Assembly (NCBI RefSeq): GCF_014203735.1
Contig: NZ_JACHJQ010000007.1
Coordinates: 462,538 to 526,537 of the forward strand
DNA from: Actinophytocola algeriensis
GTDB taxonomy: Bacteria > Actinomycetota > Actinomycetes > Mycobacteriales > Pseudonocardiaceae
Direction of reading: 5' to 3'
DNA length: 64,000 nt
Below are positions 16,155-23,041 of this stretch, piece after piece; the first letter of the stretch is position 1; each line of letters opens with the position of its first letter. A program made the translations under genes and the position numbers. Below the pieces are notes generated by a model. The model saw only the letters and a list, made by a program, of their open reading frames with translations. It was not told the origin of the DNA and did not search any database.

Positions 16155-16172
16155 ATTCAACGTTCATTGAAT
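16155..16172. promoter_or_regulatory. Short dyad, candidate operator
   Basis: ATTCAACGTTCATTGAAT is a 6-base inverted repeat around a 6-base centre, 23 bases upstream of the membrane protein start at 16132. A repressor site is plausible; the small XRE regulator encoded at 16404 on the other strand is a natural candidate to bind it. Confidence 0.3.
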
Positions 16173-16403
16173 ATGCCGCGAGCACCCCCGGGTTGGAATA
16201 ACCGACCCAGGGGTACTCGCTTGATCGACAGCTCGCTGCTGATCAGGTGCCGCCACTTCCGCCGCTCATCGCGTTGCGCATCGGTTCACCCCCTTGAGGG
16301 ATCCGACCGCCCAGCAAAGCTCCAGGTCAGCCCCTGGAACAGCTTCGATGCTACTCATAGGTCTGTAGACTGACAAGTAGCAGATCGCGACGCTCCGATC
16401 TTG

Positions 16404-16619
16404 ATGGAGGGCGATCTGCAACGCAGGGTGGGCAGCAGGCTGCGCGCCATCCGCGTTGCGCGCGGCCTCAGTCAGGAAGACTTCGCCGACGCCGCGGGGG
16501 TGCATCGCACCTACATGGGCGGCTTGGAGCGCGGGGAACGCAACATTACTCTTCGCGGCCTTGAGCGCGTAGCGGAGCGGATCGGGGTCGATCCACTCAA
16601 GCTACTGGTGGACGATTAA
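16404..16619 (+). CDS. Small XRE-family transcriptional regulator
   Basis: 71 residues, almost only a helix-turn-helix domain: VGSRLRAIRVARGLSQEDFA, then AGVHRTYMGGLERGERNITL and a short third part LERVAERIGVDPLKLL. The size and sequence resemble restriction-modification controller (C) proteins and stand-alone immunity-type repressors. No restriction enzyme or methylase gene is adjacent. The ATG at 16404 follows a TTG in the same frame. It is divergent from the membrane protein at 15026. Confidence 0.85.
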   Translation: MEGDLQRRVGSRLRAIRVARGLSQEDFADAAGVHRTYMGGLERGERNITLRGLERVAERIGVDPLKLLVDD

Positions 16620-16643
16620 CAGCAAATCGAGAGTAACGGCTCA

Positions 16644-17273
16644 CTAGTTGTAAGGCCACCAGAACTTACGCGCTTCTCGACAGACGTCTTCTAGGATCCG
16701 GCAATATTCAGCAGGCGCTTCTCGACCATCCAAAGAGCCGGTGACCTTGACGTAGGCAATGTTTTGATCGTTTTCGAAAGTCACCGGCCCAAACGCCGGG
16801 TGATCTTGTTCGGGCCCGTCGGTTTCACACCTGCGGAACTGCGCCTCCCCGACAGGATCTCCCGCTTTATTCATCGGCTCGAACTTGACCACCAAGCGAC
16901 ACTTCTCGGCCTTCGCAGCAGCCGTCGGGTTGACATGGCCCGAGGCAGCTATTTGACCGTCGCCCTTTACGACGACTTCGCCAACAAGATTAAATTCGTC
17001 GAGCGTTATTTCGAAGTGCGTGCGGGCGAGGTCATCGTCGGGCCGAGCCGCGGGCGCGCGGCTTGGGGGCGTTGATGGAGTAATTGGAGGCGAGGTCGGG
17101 GAGTTGGAGCTGCTTGAGGGAAGGTCAGACGGCCGAGTGCCCTGGTCGGAGCCGTTAACAGTGATGAGCTGCACACCTACGCTCACGAAGCCGCTGATGA
17201 GTGCCACGACGACCGTGCCAACAACGGTCCATATAGTTATCTTCAGCGCGTTCTTACCGTCACCCGTGCTCAT
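16644..17273 (-). CDS. Membrane-anchored extracellular protein, unknown function
   Basis: 209 residues. One N-terminal membrane helix (ITIWTVVGTVVVALISGFVSVGVQLI), a Ser/Pro/Thr-rich linker (residues about 47-75) and an external domain of about 130 residues with four cysteines and beta-strand pattern (FEITLDEFNLVGEVVVKGDG, KCRLVVKFEPM, NIAYVKVTGSLDG). The layout fits a wall-spanning surface protein. No family is recognised. A hairpin at 17347-17379 separates it from the upstream gene, so it probably has its own promoter. Confidence 0.6.
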   Translation of the reverse strand: MSTGDGKNALKITIWTVVGTVVVALISGFVSVGVQLITVNGSDQGTRPSDLPSSSSNSPTSPPITPSTPPSRAPAARPDDDLARTHFEITLDEFNLVGEVVVKGDGQIAASGHVNPTAAAKAEKCRLVVKFEPMNKAGDPVGEAQFRRCETDGPEQDHPAFGPVTFENDQNIAYVKVTGSLDGREAPAEYCRILEDVCREARKFWWPYN

Positions 17274-17346
17274 GCTTCCTCCCGAGGATCATGCAAGTGC
17301 CCGAGGAATGAACGGCAGGAGCGTAGTCACGTCTTCTGGGTAGAGC

Positions 17347-17379
17347 CACCTGGACGGGGTACAACACCCCGTCCAGGTG
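17347..17379 (-). terminator. Hairpin terminator
   Basis: CACCTGGACGGGGT at 17347-17360 is exactly complementary to 17366-17379, with the five-base loop ACAAC. It follows the stop of the small membrane gene at 17392 in the direction of its transcription. There is no marked T-run. Confidence 0.6.
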
Positions 17380-17391
17380 AATACGAGAACC

Positions 17392-17598
17392 TCAGGTTGC
17401 ACAATCTCGCGTCAGCATGTATGTGGCGACACTGACCGCCGCAGCGAGGCAGATCAAGGCAAGCGACGGAAACGCGTCCCATACCCGCACATAGAAGAGG
17501 TGTCGACCAGCGTCGAAACCCGCCAATGCCATCGTCAAGCCGATGAGAGCTTGGAAGACCCGAGTGCCAGATTTCTTGAACACGACGTTCGCCTCCAT
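17392..17598 (-). CDS. Small two-helix membrane protein, unknown function
   Basis: 68 residues from the ATG at 17598: a short basic start (MEANVVFKKSG) then two hydrophobic helices (VFQALIGLTMALAGFDAG and AFPSLALICLAAAVSVATYML). The compact two-helix layout is like many small phage or plasmid membrane proteins. No family or partner is recognised. Confidence 0.5.
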   Translation of the reverse strand: MEANVVFKKSGTRVFQALIGLTMALAGFDAGRHLFYVRVWDAFPSLALICLAAAVSVATYMLTRDCAT

Positions 17599-17785
17599 GA
17601 GTGAAGGTAAAGCCTGAACCGCAGACCGCGGGTTCGTCTGGTTGCAGACGAACGGCGTGTTTAGAAATAGTCGCGTCCGACACTTTATCGCGCTGGAGCA
17701 AACTGGGGGCCGTACCATCTAGTATAGATAATTTGTCAATACACAGGAACCGCTGATCTGTCAGCTATGGCATGCGGCCGACTAC

Positions 17786-18661
17786 TCACACCAAGTCGGC
17801 CAGCAGGTGCGCAGCCAAACGTGCTGTTGGTTCAAAGCTTGGACTGTCCTGCGCATGGGCGTCGCCAACGACCTTTGCGCAGTAGAACAGCGTCATGAGC
17901 TTGCCAGATCGGGTGTCGAGTTCAGCTTGGCGTTCGTGGCACAGGCGCTTGGCCAACGAAGGAATGGCCAACGAGCTGACCCACAGGCAGGCGGCGTCGA
18001 GGCCGCGGGGCGCTTGGCCGAGGTCTTCCCAATCCAGCAGCCAGCAGTCCGGCGCGGTCAGGTTGGCCCAGTTCAGATCGGCGTGCGCGGGTACCCACTG
18101 CTCGGTGCTCGGCAGGGTGGTGTCGACCTGACCAGCAAAGACGCGTTCGATAAGGTCCGTCACCAGCGCCTGCGTCATCAGCTGGGTGTCCGGTGTCGCC
18201 AGCCGATTGGTTCGCTGCTGGGCCAGGTTGTCAAGCGAGGCGTTGAAGGTTGCCCACCATGCCTCCGACAAGGCCGGGGCCTCGCGAAGTGAACCGCGCG
18301 ACCTGACGGGCGCTGCCGACACGAACCCGACCTCATCAGCCCGCCAGATCGCCGCATCGGCTTGGTCGCGCCACGACAGGGCGCCGTACCAGGCGGGCTT
18401 AGCGATGCCGGTCAGCAGCTCGGCGGCCTCCATGCCGTTGGCGGGCTGCCCCTGCGCCGCGATCTTGGCGAGGAGCCGTCGTTCGATCCGTACCCAGGTG
18501 CCGCGGTCGGTTGGGGCACCGATCGACCGGCGCTTGGTTACCACCGCTTCCCGGTCGAACTGCACGTCGAGGCCGCATTCGACCCGCCGCAGCACGTCCT
18601 CGACGGGCTCCTTCCGCAGATCTCGTGAGCTCGATGAACCAACACCTGACGGCACAACCAC
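17786..18661 (-). CDS. Aminoglycoside phosphotransferase-like (APH/choline kinase) family protein
   Basis: About 291 residues. The kinase-fold catalytic motif is VPAHADLNWANL (Brenner-type HxDxxxxN) and the metal-binding Asp is in CWLLDWEDLGQAPRGLDAA; both are intact. The N-terminal nucleotide-binding lobe is short and poorly conserved. Such enzymes phosphorylate aminoglycosides, other small hydroxylated molecules or peptides. It follows the aldo-keto reductase and JmjC genes on the same strand (43-base gap), so the substrate may be a product of that cluster rather than an antibiotic. The GTG start at 18661 is tentative. Confidence 0.75.
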   Translation of the reverse strand: MVVPSGVGSSSSRDLRKEPVEDVLRRVECGLDVQFDREAVVTKRRSIGAPTDRGTWVRIERRLLAKIAAQGQPANGMEAAELLTGIAKPAWYGALSWRDQADAAIWRADEVGFVSAAPVRSRGSLREAPALSEAWWATFNASLDNLAQQRTNRLATPDTQLMTQALVTDLIERVFAGQVDTTLPSTEQWVPAHADLNWANLTAPDCWLLDWEDLGQAPRGLDAACLWVSSLAIPSLAKRLCHERQAELDTRSGKLMTLFYCAKVVGDAHAQDSPSFEPTARLAAHLLADLV

Positions 18662-18704
18662 GCAGCACTCCCCTTTTCGAAGCTAACAATCAGATGCGAA
18701 CCCA

Positions 18705-19568
18705 TCATGCCGTCGTCGACGCGACCTGCTGACTCAACAGTTGGCGGTAGCGAGCCACCGCGGCTTCGGAGACATCGAGCTCGGTGCCAGCCACCAGCTC
18801 CTCCAGGTGCTTCCGGTGCGTGGTGCCAACCGCAACACGCGTCACCGCTGGCAGCTCGTAGGCCAGCCGGAAGGCGACCTGCGCCGTCGTGGCCTGCTGC
18901 CCATCGGTCAGAAACCCGGCCTGGCCGATGGCTTGCCAGGCCGGATCGGTGGTGCTGCCGCCAAACGGACTCATCCCCCAGCGGCCCTCATGTGGGATGT
19001 CGAGTCGCCGGTACAGCTCGTCGGCCGCGCTGAGAATCGGCGCCGCCACGGCCAACCCGCTACGGAGCAGCAACACCGATGGCGGCAGGTCGGATCGGAT
19101 GGCTGCTGCCACCGGCCGCGGATCCCACGAGGCGATGCCCCAGGCACCACACCAGCCGGCCGCGACCGCCTCGACGACGGTGACGGAGGCCGTGTCGAGG
19201 CGGTCGCGGGCTTGTTCGGCAGGCAGGTCGCGCAGGGTGTGCTCCGGGTTGTGCAGGAACACCACGTCGGGGCAGCGCCCCAACTCGTCGACGGACTGTT
19301 CGATCGCCTGCCGCAGCCGTGCTGGCTCCAGCGAGTGCTGGGGCGGCTGGCCCGCGCCGTCGCTCGGGAAGTAGCCGACCTTGGTCGACACGATGAATTC
19401 CCCGAGGAGATCGGCGACGCGGGCCAGCTGCCGGTGCGAGCTGAAGCCTCGGTAGTTGTAGGCGGTGTCGATGCCACGAACGCCGAGGCTCAGCGCGTGT
19501 TCTAGCAGGCTGCGGTCGGGATCAGCCCGGTGTAGCCCAAGGACAATGCCTCGGTCACCTCGGCGCAC
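18705..19568 (-). CDS. Aldo-keto reductase
   Basis: 287 residues with the AKR tetrad in order: Asp and Tyr in GIDTAYNYRG, Lys in FIVSTKVGYF, His in VVFLHNPEHTL. C-terminal FRLAYELPAVTRVAVGTTHRKHLEEL is the usual NADPH-binding end. It resembles the aldose/galactose dehydrogenase branch. It starts inside the JmjC gene: the GTG at 19568 gives a 67-base overlap, implying translational coupling. The coupling argues that it works with the JmjC enzyme, possibly on the small peptide encoded at 20731. Confidence 0.85.
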   Translation of the reverse strand: MRRGDRGIVLGLHRADPDRSLLEHALSLGVRGIDTAYNYRGFSSHRQLARVADLLGEFIVSTKVGYFPSDGAGQPPQHSLEPARLRQAIEQSVDELGRCPDVVFLHNPEHTLRDLPAEQARDRLDTASVTVVEAVAAGWCGAWGIASWDPRPVAAAIRSDLPPSVLLLRSGLAVAAPILSAADELYRRLDIPHEGRWGMSPFGGSTTDPAWQAIGQAGFLTDGQQATTAQVAFRLAYELPAVTRVAVGTTHRKHLEELVAGTELDVSEAAVARYRQLLSQQVASTTA

Positions 19569-20713
19569 AACCCCTCCTTGATGAGCACGCCAGCCAGCGC
19601 CACCGCGTCGACGCCGGTGCCGTCGCTGAGGTCGGCCAGCTCGACCGGATGGCCGGACAGCAGGTGCCGCAGCGCCAGCTCGGCTCGTGCCGCGAAGCTG
19701 GTCTTCTTGCCGACCGCGTAGACCTCCACCGTCGACTGCTGCCGCTCAATGCGCGGCGGAAAGTCCGTCACGCACACGACCCGAGTGGGCGGGCCGAACA
19801 CGCCGCCGGTGGCGACGTAGCGGGTCGGCGAGCGCGTCTCTTCCCGTGCCTGCAGGTAGGCGTCGACCGGATAGTCGATCACCATCTGCGAGGCCAGGGC
19901 CAGCAGCTTCGACTCCTGATCAACCTGCCTCTCAGGGGTGCCCCAGCGGTCGAGGTCATGCCGGAACAGCTCGCTCTCGCGGCTGTGATCGGCCAGCCAG
20001 CTGAACCAGTCCACCCCGGTGCGTTTCTGGAAGCCGAAGGTGACGTGCAGGCTGAACCCGTCGCCGCGGTCACTGCGTGTGGCCTGATGCCAGAAGCCCC
20101 GCGGGATGTGCATGACGTCGCCCGACCGCATGGTGCCCGACCAGACGATCTCCTTGGGCGGTTTGCTGTTGCGCGCGGCGTCGACGTACATCGGTGCCAC
20201 GCGCGACTGCCCCCGGACTTCCCAGGACTTCTCACCGGCGATCTGCACGATCACGACGTCGTGGTCGTCCCAGTGGAGGCTGAAGCCCTCGGCGTTGCTG
20301 GTGGTCAGGTAGGTGTTGACCTGCACCAGCTCGTGCGACCACCACTGCAGGGCCCGACAGGCGATCTCCATGGTCGGATCGAACGAGTCCATGGCATCCA
20401 GCACGACGGTGCAGCCCGTACGCAGGTACTGCCCGAGCCGATCCATGTTGGCGACCGGCAACGTCTGGCCGCGCCGAGTGGTCACCTGGGTGAGGTAGGC
20501 ATCCGGGTGCAACTCTTCACCGCCGTGGAAACAGCGGAACTGCGGCGGGGCCAAGCTGCGTCGCATGATGGTGTCGAGCAGCCGCTCGGGTGTCAGCAGT
20601 CGCGAACACAGCTCGAGGTCGGGCAGATTGCCGCGGGCGAACAAGCCGCCCAAGCCGTCGGCACCGTTCCAGCCCAGAGCCTTTTCGAGCGATCGGATCA
20701 GATGGTGATCCAT
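19502..20713 (-). CDS. JmjC/cupin-type 2-oxoglutarate oxygenase (RoxA-like protein hydroxylase)
   Basis: 403 residues. The N-terminal two thirds match the JmjC/Cupin_4 fold of ribosomal-oxygenase-type hydroxylases: GFSLHWDDHDVVIVQIAGEKSW contains the iron-binding HxD (His147, Asp149), and SGDVMHIPRGFWHQA contains the distal His (about 209). A C-terminal winged-helix-like part (residues about 330-400) is also typical. These enzymes hydroxylate Arg, His, Asp or Asn in proteins or peptides using Fe(II) and 2-oxoglutarate. GGAGGAG precedes the ATG, and a 57-residue peptide gene ends 17 bases upstream. The peptide as substrate is inference. Confidence 0.85.
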   Translation of the reverse strand: MDHHLIRSLEKALGWNGADGLGGLFARGNLPDLELCSRLLTPERLLDTIMRRSLAPPQFRCFHGGEELHPDAYLTQVTTRRGQTLPVANMDRLGQYLRTGCTVVLDAMDSFDPTMEIACRALQWWSHELVQVNTYLTTSNAEGFSLHWDDHDVVIVQIAGEKSWEVRGQSRVAPMYVDAARNSKPPKEIVWSGTMRSGDVMHIPRGFWHQATRSDRGDGFSLHVTFGFQKRTGVDWFSWLADHSRESELFRHDLDRWGTPERQVDQESKLLALASQMVIDYPVDAYLQAREETRSPTRYVATGGVFGPPTRVVCVTDFPPRIERQQSTVEVYAVGKKTSFAARAELALRHLLSGHPVELADLSDGTGVDAVALAGVLIKEGLCAEVTEALSLGYTGLIPTAAC

Positions 20714-20730
20714 CAGGCTCCTCCGTTGAC

Positions 20731-20904
20731 CTAGGACTGACGGGTGCTGAGCGACGTCTCGGCGATGTTGAGGCCGTCGCCGCCGGCGTCACCGTGACCG
20801 TCGGCGTCGTCGCCCGAGCCAGCGTCGGAGTGGATGGCGTCCATCCGGGCCCGAACGACCGTCAGCTGCTCGACCGCCACCACCAGGCCATCGTTGTTCT
20901 TCAT
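20731..20904 (-). CDS. 57-residue peptide, candidate RiPP precursor
   Basis: From the ATG at 20904, with a strong GGGAGG six bases upstream. It begins MKNNDGLVVAVEQLTVV (leader-like, amphipathic), has a Gly/Asp/His-rich middle (DAGSGDDADGHGDAGGDG) and ends NIAETSLSTRQS. There is no cysteine and no membrane segment. It lies immediately before a JmjC hydroxylase, an aldo-keto reductase and an APH-like kinase. The residues in the middle (Asp, His, Asn) are ones that JmjC enzymes can hydroxylate. No protease or exporter is seen, so calling it a RiPP precursor is a hypothesis; it could be a regulatory or chaperone peptide. Confidence 0.55.
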   Translation of the reverse strand: MKNNDGLVVAVEQLTVVRARMDAIHSDAGSGDDADGHGDAGGDGLNIAETSLSTRQS

Positions 20905-20948
20905 GTCGCGCCTCCCATATCTGTTGTTCACCGTTGTTGCATTCATTG

Positions 20949-20995
20949 GGGGAGCAGGCTGACTGCACACATGGGGTTCAGCCAGCCTGCTCCCC
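20949..20995. terminator. Strong hairpin upstream of the peptide gene
   Basis: GGGGAGCAGGCTG at 20949-20961 is exactly complementary to 20983-20995, with a 21-base loop. It lies between the stop of the gene at 21000 and the start of the peptide gene at 20904. It could terminate the upstream operon or act as an attenuator; there is no T-run. Confidence 0.6.
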
Positions 20996-20999
20996 TGGA

Positions 21000-21293
21000 T
21001 CAGCCGGAACCGCGGTGCGGCGGTTCGTGGCTGACGACGTGGGCACGAGCGAGCAAGCGTTGGCCGAGCTCGACGAGCTGTTGACCAAGCGCTGCGTCTT
21101 GTGCCGAAGTGACGGGCTTGCCGCGTTCAGCGTCGGCGTCGAGCGCCGACGTGATGTAGCGCGAGATGAGCTTGTTCAGCGTGGCCAGTTCGCTGAGAAG
21201 CACCGCGTTGTCGTGCCAGTCGGGCTCGGGTGGCGCACCGGTGACAGCTTCCAGCGACGACGCCGCTTGGCGGATCAGGTCGATGGAGTTCAC
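21000..21293 (-). CDS. Small helical protein, unknown function
   Basis: 97 residues, all predicted helical: MNSIDLIRQAASSLEAVTG, then AVLLSELATLNKLISRYITSAL and DAALGQQLVELGQRLLARAHVV. It overlaps the upstream gene by four bases (ATGA), so the two are translationally coupled. No family is recognised. Third gene of a three-gene operon (21938 to 21000). Confidence 0.6.
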   Translation of the reverse strand: MNSIDLIRQAASSLEAVTGAPPEPDWHDNAVLLSELATLNKLISRYITSALDADAERGKPVTSAQDAALGQQLVELGQRLLARAHVVSHEPPHRGSG

Positions 21294-21685
21294 GGCGCTG
21301 GGTCCCGTCCGTCCGATGCGAAGACGTCAGGGTCGCTGCCATTGACCTGCTGGCTGACGAACAACTGCTTGTCTGTCAGCTGCACCATCTGGACGAGCAC
21401 CTGCTGGATGAGCGTGTCGGTCGACAACTGCGCCAGCGTCGGCACCACGACGCCGAACGCCTCGGGCAGGCGAAGCGCCGCCAGCAACTCGACGAAGCCG
21501 CCGCGGGCGAAGTTGCCGGGCGAGACGCCGCGGTCGATGAAGATCGAGCCCAGTCGGTAGCCCGAAGCCAAGCAGAAGTCCGTGATGTCGCGACTCCAGG
21601 TAGCAACCTGCGCTTCGTCTTGTTCCTCGAGACAGAAATAGCCGTAGACGAGCGACGGCTGCTCTGATCGCCAGTCCTGCTGCAT
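21290..21685 (-). CDS. Degenerate serine-recombinase N-terminal domain, stand-alone
   Basis: 131 residues resembling the resolvase/invertase catalytic domain: LVYGYFCLEEQDEAQV at the start, SGYRLGSIFIDRGVSPGNFARGGFVELL in the middle and AFGVVVPTLAQLSTD near the end. The catalytic serine that normally follows YGYxR is absent (YGYFCLEE), and the usual LDRLSR arginines are changed to LAQLST. The DNA-binding half of a recombinase is missing. It is therefore most likely catalytically inactive and retained for another role. It starts one base after the stop of the upstream gene and overlaps the next by four. Confidence 0.65.
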   Translation of the reverse strand: MQQDWRSEQPSLVYGYFCLEEQDEAQVATWSRDITDFCLASGYRLGSIFIDRGVSPGNFARGGFVELLAALRLPEAFGVVVPTLAQLSTDTLIQQVLVQMVQLTDKQLFVSQQVNGSDPDVFASDGRDPAP

Positions 21686-21686
21686 G

Positions 21687-21938
21687 TCAGAAGCCTTCGC
21701 GCAGGCGGAAGGCCAGGCGCACCTGGTCGCAGGGCCAGGACTGCTCGCAGGTCTGGCACGACCAGTCAGTCGCCGGCTGATGCAGAAACAGGGCCAGGAG
21801 GATCAGGTGATAGAGCTGGTGCGGCTCCGGCGTGTACTCCTTGAGCTGAACTTCGCCAGTGGGCGCTGACGGCTGCAACTGAACCACGTTGGTCAACTGC
21901 GGAGGGCTAACGAGCCGGAGGCCCATGACGATCGACAC
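21687..21938 (-). CDS. Small Cys-containing protein, unknown function
   Basis: 83 residues; first gene of the three-gene operon. It has a beta-like start (MSIVMGLRLVSPPQ), a helical middle (HQLYHLILLALFLHQPATD) and a Cys motif near the end, WSCQTCEQSWPCDQVR, that could bind zinc. Similar WxCxxC...WPC tails occur in small actinobacterial proteins of unknown function. Start is M1 at 21938 or the Met four residues later. Confidence 0.55.
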   Translation of the reverse strand: MSIVMGLRLVSPPQLTNVVQLQPSAPTGEVQLKEYTPEPHQLYHLILLALFLHQPATDWSCQTCEQSWPCDQVRLAFRLREGF

Positions 21939-21995
21939 CTCTTCGTACGGCTGGACAGGGCCGCCAGGACGTTCGAACGGTCCTAGCGTGGAACG

Positions 21996-22087
21996 GCGCC
22001 CCGGTGCCGGAAGTGGGGAGAACCACGAGATTCGAGGGATCCTGCTGGGCGGTGAGCCTCGTGGTCAGTGCTCCCGGCACCGGGTGC
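21996..22087. terminator. Long imperfect stem-loop
   Basis: CCGGTGCCGG at 22001-22010 pairs with 22074-22083, and CCACGAG at 22023-22029 with CTCGTGG at 22058-22064. Together they form a long, interrupted stem between the GIY-YIG gene end (22216) and the next operon (start 21938). It may be a terminator or a remnant of a small palindromic element. The rest of 21939-22215 shows no gene. Confidence 0.5.
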
Positions 22088-22215
22088 CTGTCATCAACGT
22101 ACGAAGGGATTGCGGGGTCAACCCTGACTGCCAGTCCGGGTTGACTGGTGATGCGGTATCCGACAGGGTGATGTCGCCCGTACCGCAGGGATGTGTTCCC
22201 GCCGCCAGTATCCGC

Positions 22216-23016
22216 CTATACGGCATCTAGCTCGGGGCACTGCAATGGCCAAGAACCGGCGGACTCGAGCGGGCCTGTGAGGTTGCGGAGGACAGTTATC
22301 CGTCCTCCAACGGAGTCGCGCCCGTTCTTCGGCGGTTGGTGTTGAATGGTCTGCGCGGCCTCGAGCCAATACGCGGCATCACGACTAGCGCACTCACTCG
22401 CCTCGTAATGGACCCATTCCTTGATCGGGTGGTGCCTGAGGCGAGCGTAGAGATTGCCGCTGCTGCCAATGTAAATTAGATCCCTCTCCTCGCCGAAGAG
22501 TCGGTAGACGACCGCGATCTCCGGACGCGGCGCGGTCTTAGCGAGCGTTTTGCGACTCCCGAACCACCGGCCGCTAAGGAAGACAGGAAACGGGTCCGGT
22601 ACCACAAGGACTCGTTTTTCTTTACGTTGATTCAGAGATTGAACCCAATCATCATCCCCATATATAGATCTTTCCCAGTCTTCGCAACGGACCTTGGATT
22701 CTTCCGGCGTTATAATCAAGCCGCAGTCGACCAACTCCTCGAGAGGCCACAAATCCGCTGGGTCGTCACTCTGAGCTACTTCGCGTAGGTATCGCCCTTC
22801 GCTGACTTCCTCACCTTTATGAGACCACAGCGAGAGAATAAGAAATGCATGGGCCACCTCTGGAGCAAAAAGAGTCAGGCCATGAACCACGTCTAACGAT
22901 AAGGTCACTGTATTGAAGGTGCGACGGGCCCCTTCGTCGAGCCTCGGCCGACGAGGCATTGTGATCTCTGGACTGTATCGGTCATTCAAGTCGTACACGT
23001 GGCGCCAGGGATTCAT
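22216..23016 (-). CDS. GIY-YIG nuclease-domain protein
   Basis: 266 residues. The C-terminal domain (about residues 165-245) reads VVYRLFGEERDLIYIGSSGN, then LYARLRHHPIKEW and CASRDAAYWLEAAQTIQ, which is the GIY-YIG layout with the second YIG as YIG-SS and a conserved Arg and Glu. The N-terminal 160 residues are helical and may bind DNA or a partner. GIY-YIG nucleases occur in homing endonucleases, restriction enzymes and repair. The composition is AT-rich compared with its neighbours. Before the IS insertion it lay only 20 bases after the XRE/TPR gene and was probably its operon partner. Confidence 0.75.
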   Translation of the reverse strand: MNPWRHVYDLNDRYSPEITMPRRPRLDEGARRTFNTVTLSLDVVHGLTLFAPEVAHAFLILSLWSHKGEEVSEGRYLREVAQSDDPADLWPLEELVDCGLIITPEESKVRCEDWERSIYGDDDWVQSLNQRKEKRVLVVPDPFPVFLSGRWFGSRKTLAKTAPRPEIAVVYRLFGEERDLIYIGSSGNLYARLRHHPIKEWVHYEASECASRDAAYWLEAAQTIQHQPPKNGRDSVGGRITVLRNLTGPLESAGSWPLQCPELDAV

Positions 23017-23035
23017 GCCGTAGTTTTATCGCACC

Positions 23036-23041
23036 ACTAGC
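23036..23041. repeat. Target site duplication, left copy (ACTAGC)
   Basis: ACTAGC here and at 24153-24158 flanks the IS exactly. The 6-base NCTAGN form is what IS481-type elements are known to duplicate. It supplies the transposase stop codon on the minus strand. Confidence 0.92.

Noticed and set aside
16404..16619. Controller of a restriction-modification system
   Set aside because: The protein looks like a C protein, but no methylase or restriction enzyme gene is near. The GIY-YIG gene is 6 kb away and was paired with another regulator.
21290..21685. The island integrase
   Set aside because: It resembles a serine recombinase but lacks the catalytic serine and the DNA-binding region, and it lies 18 kb from the island end.
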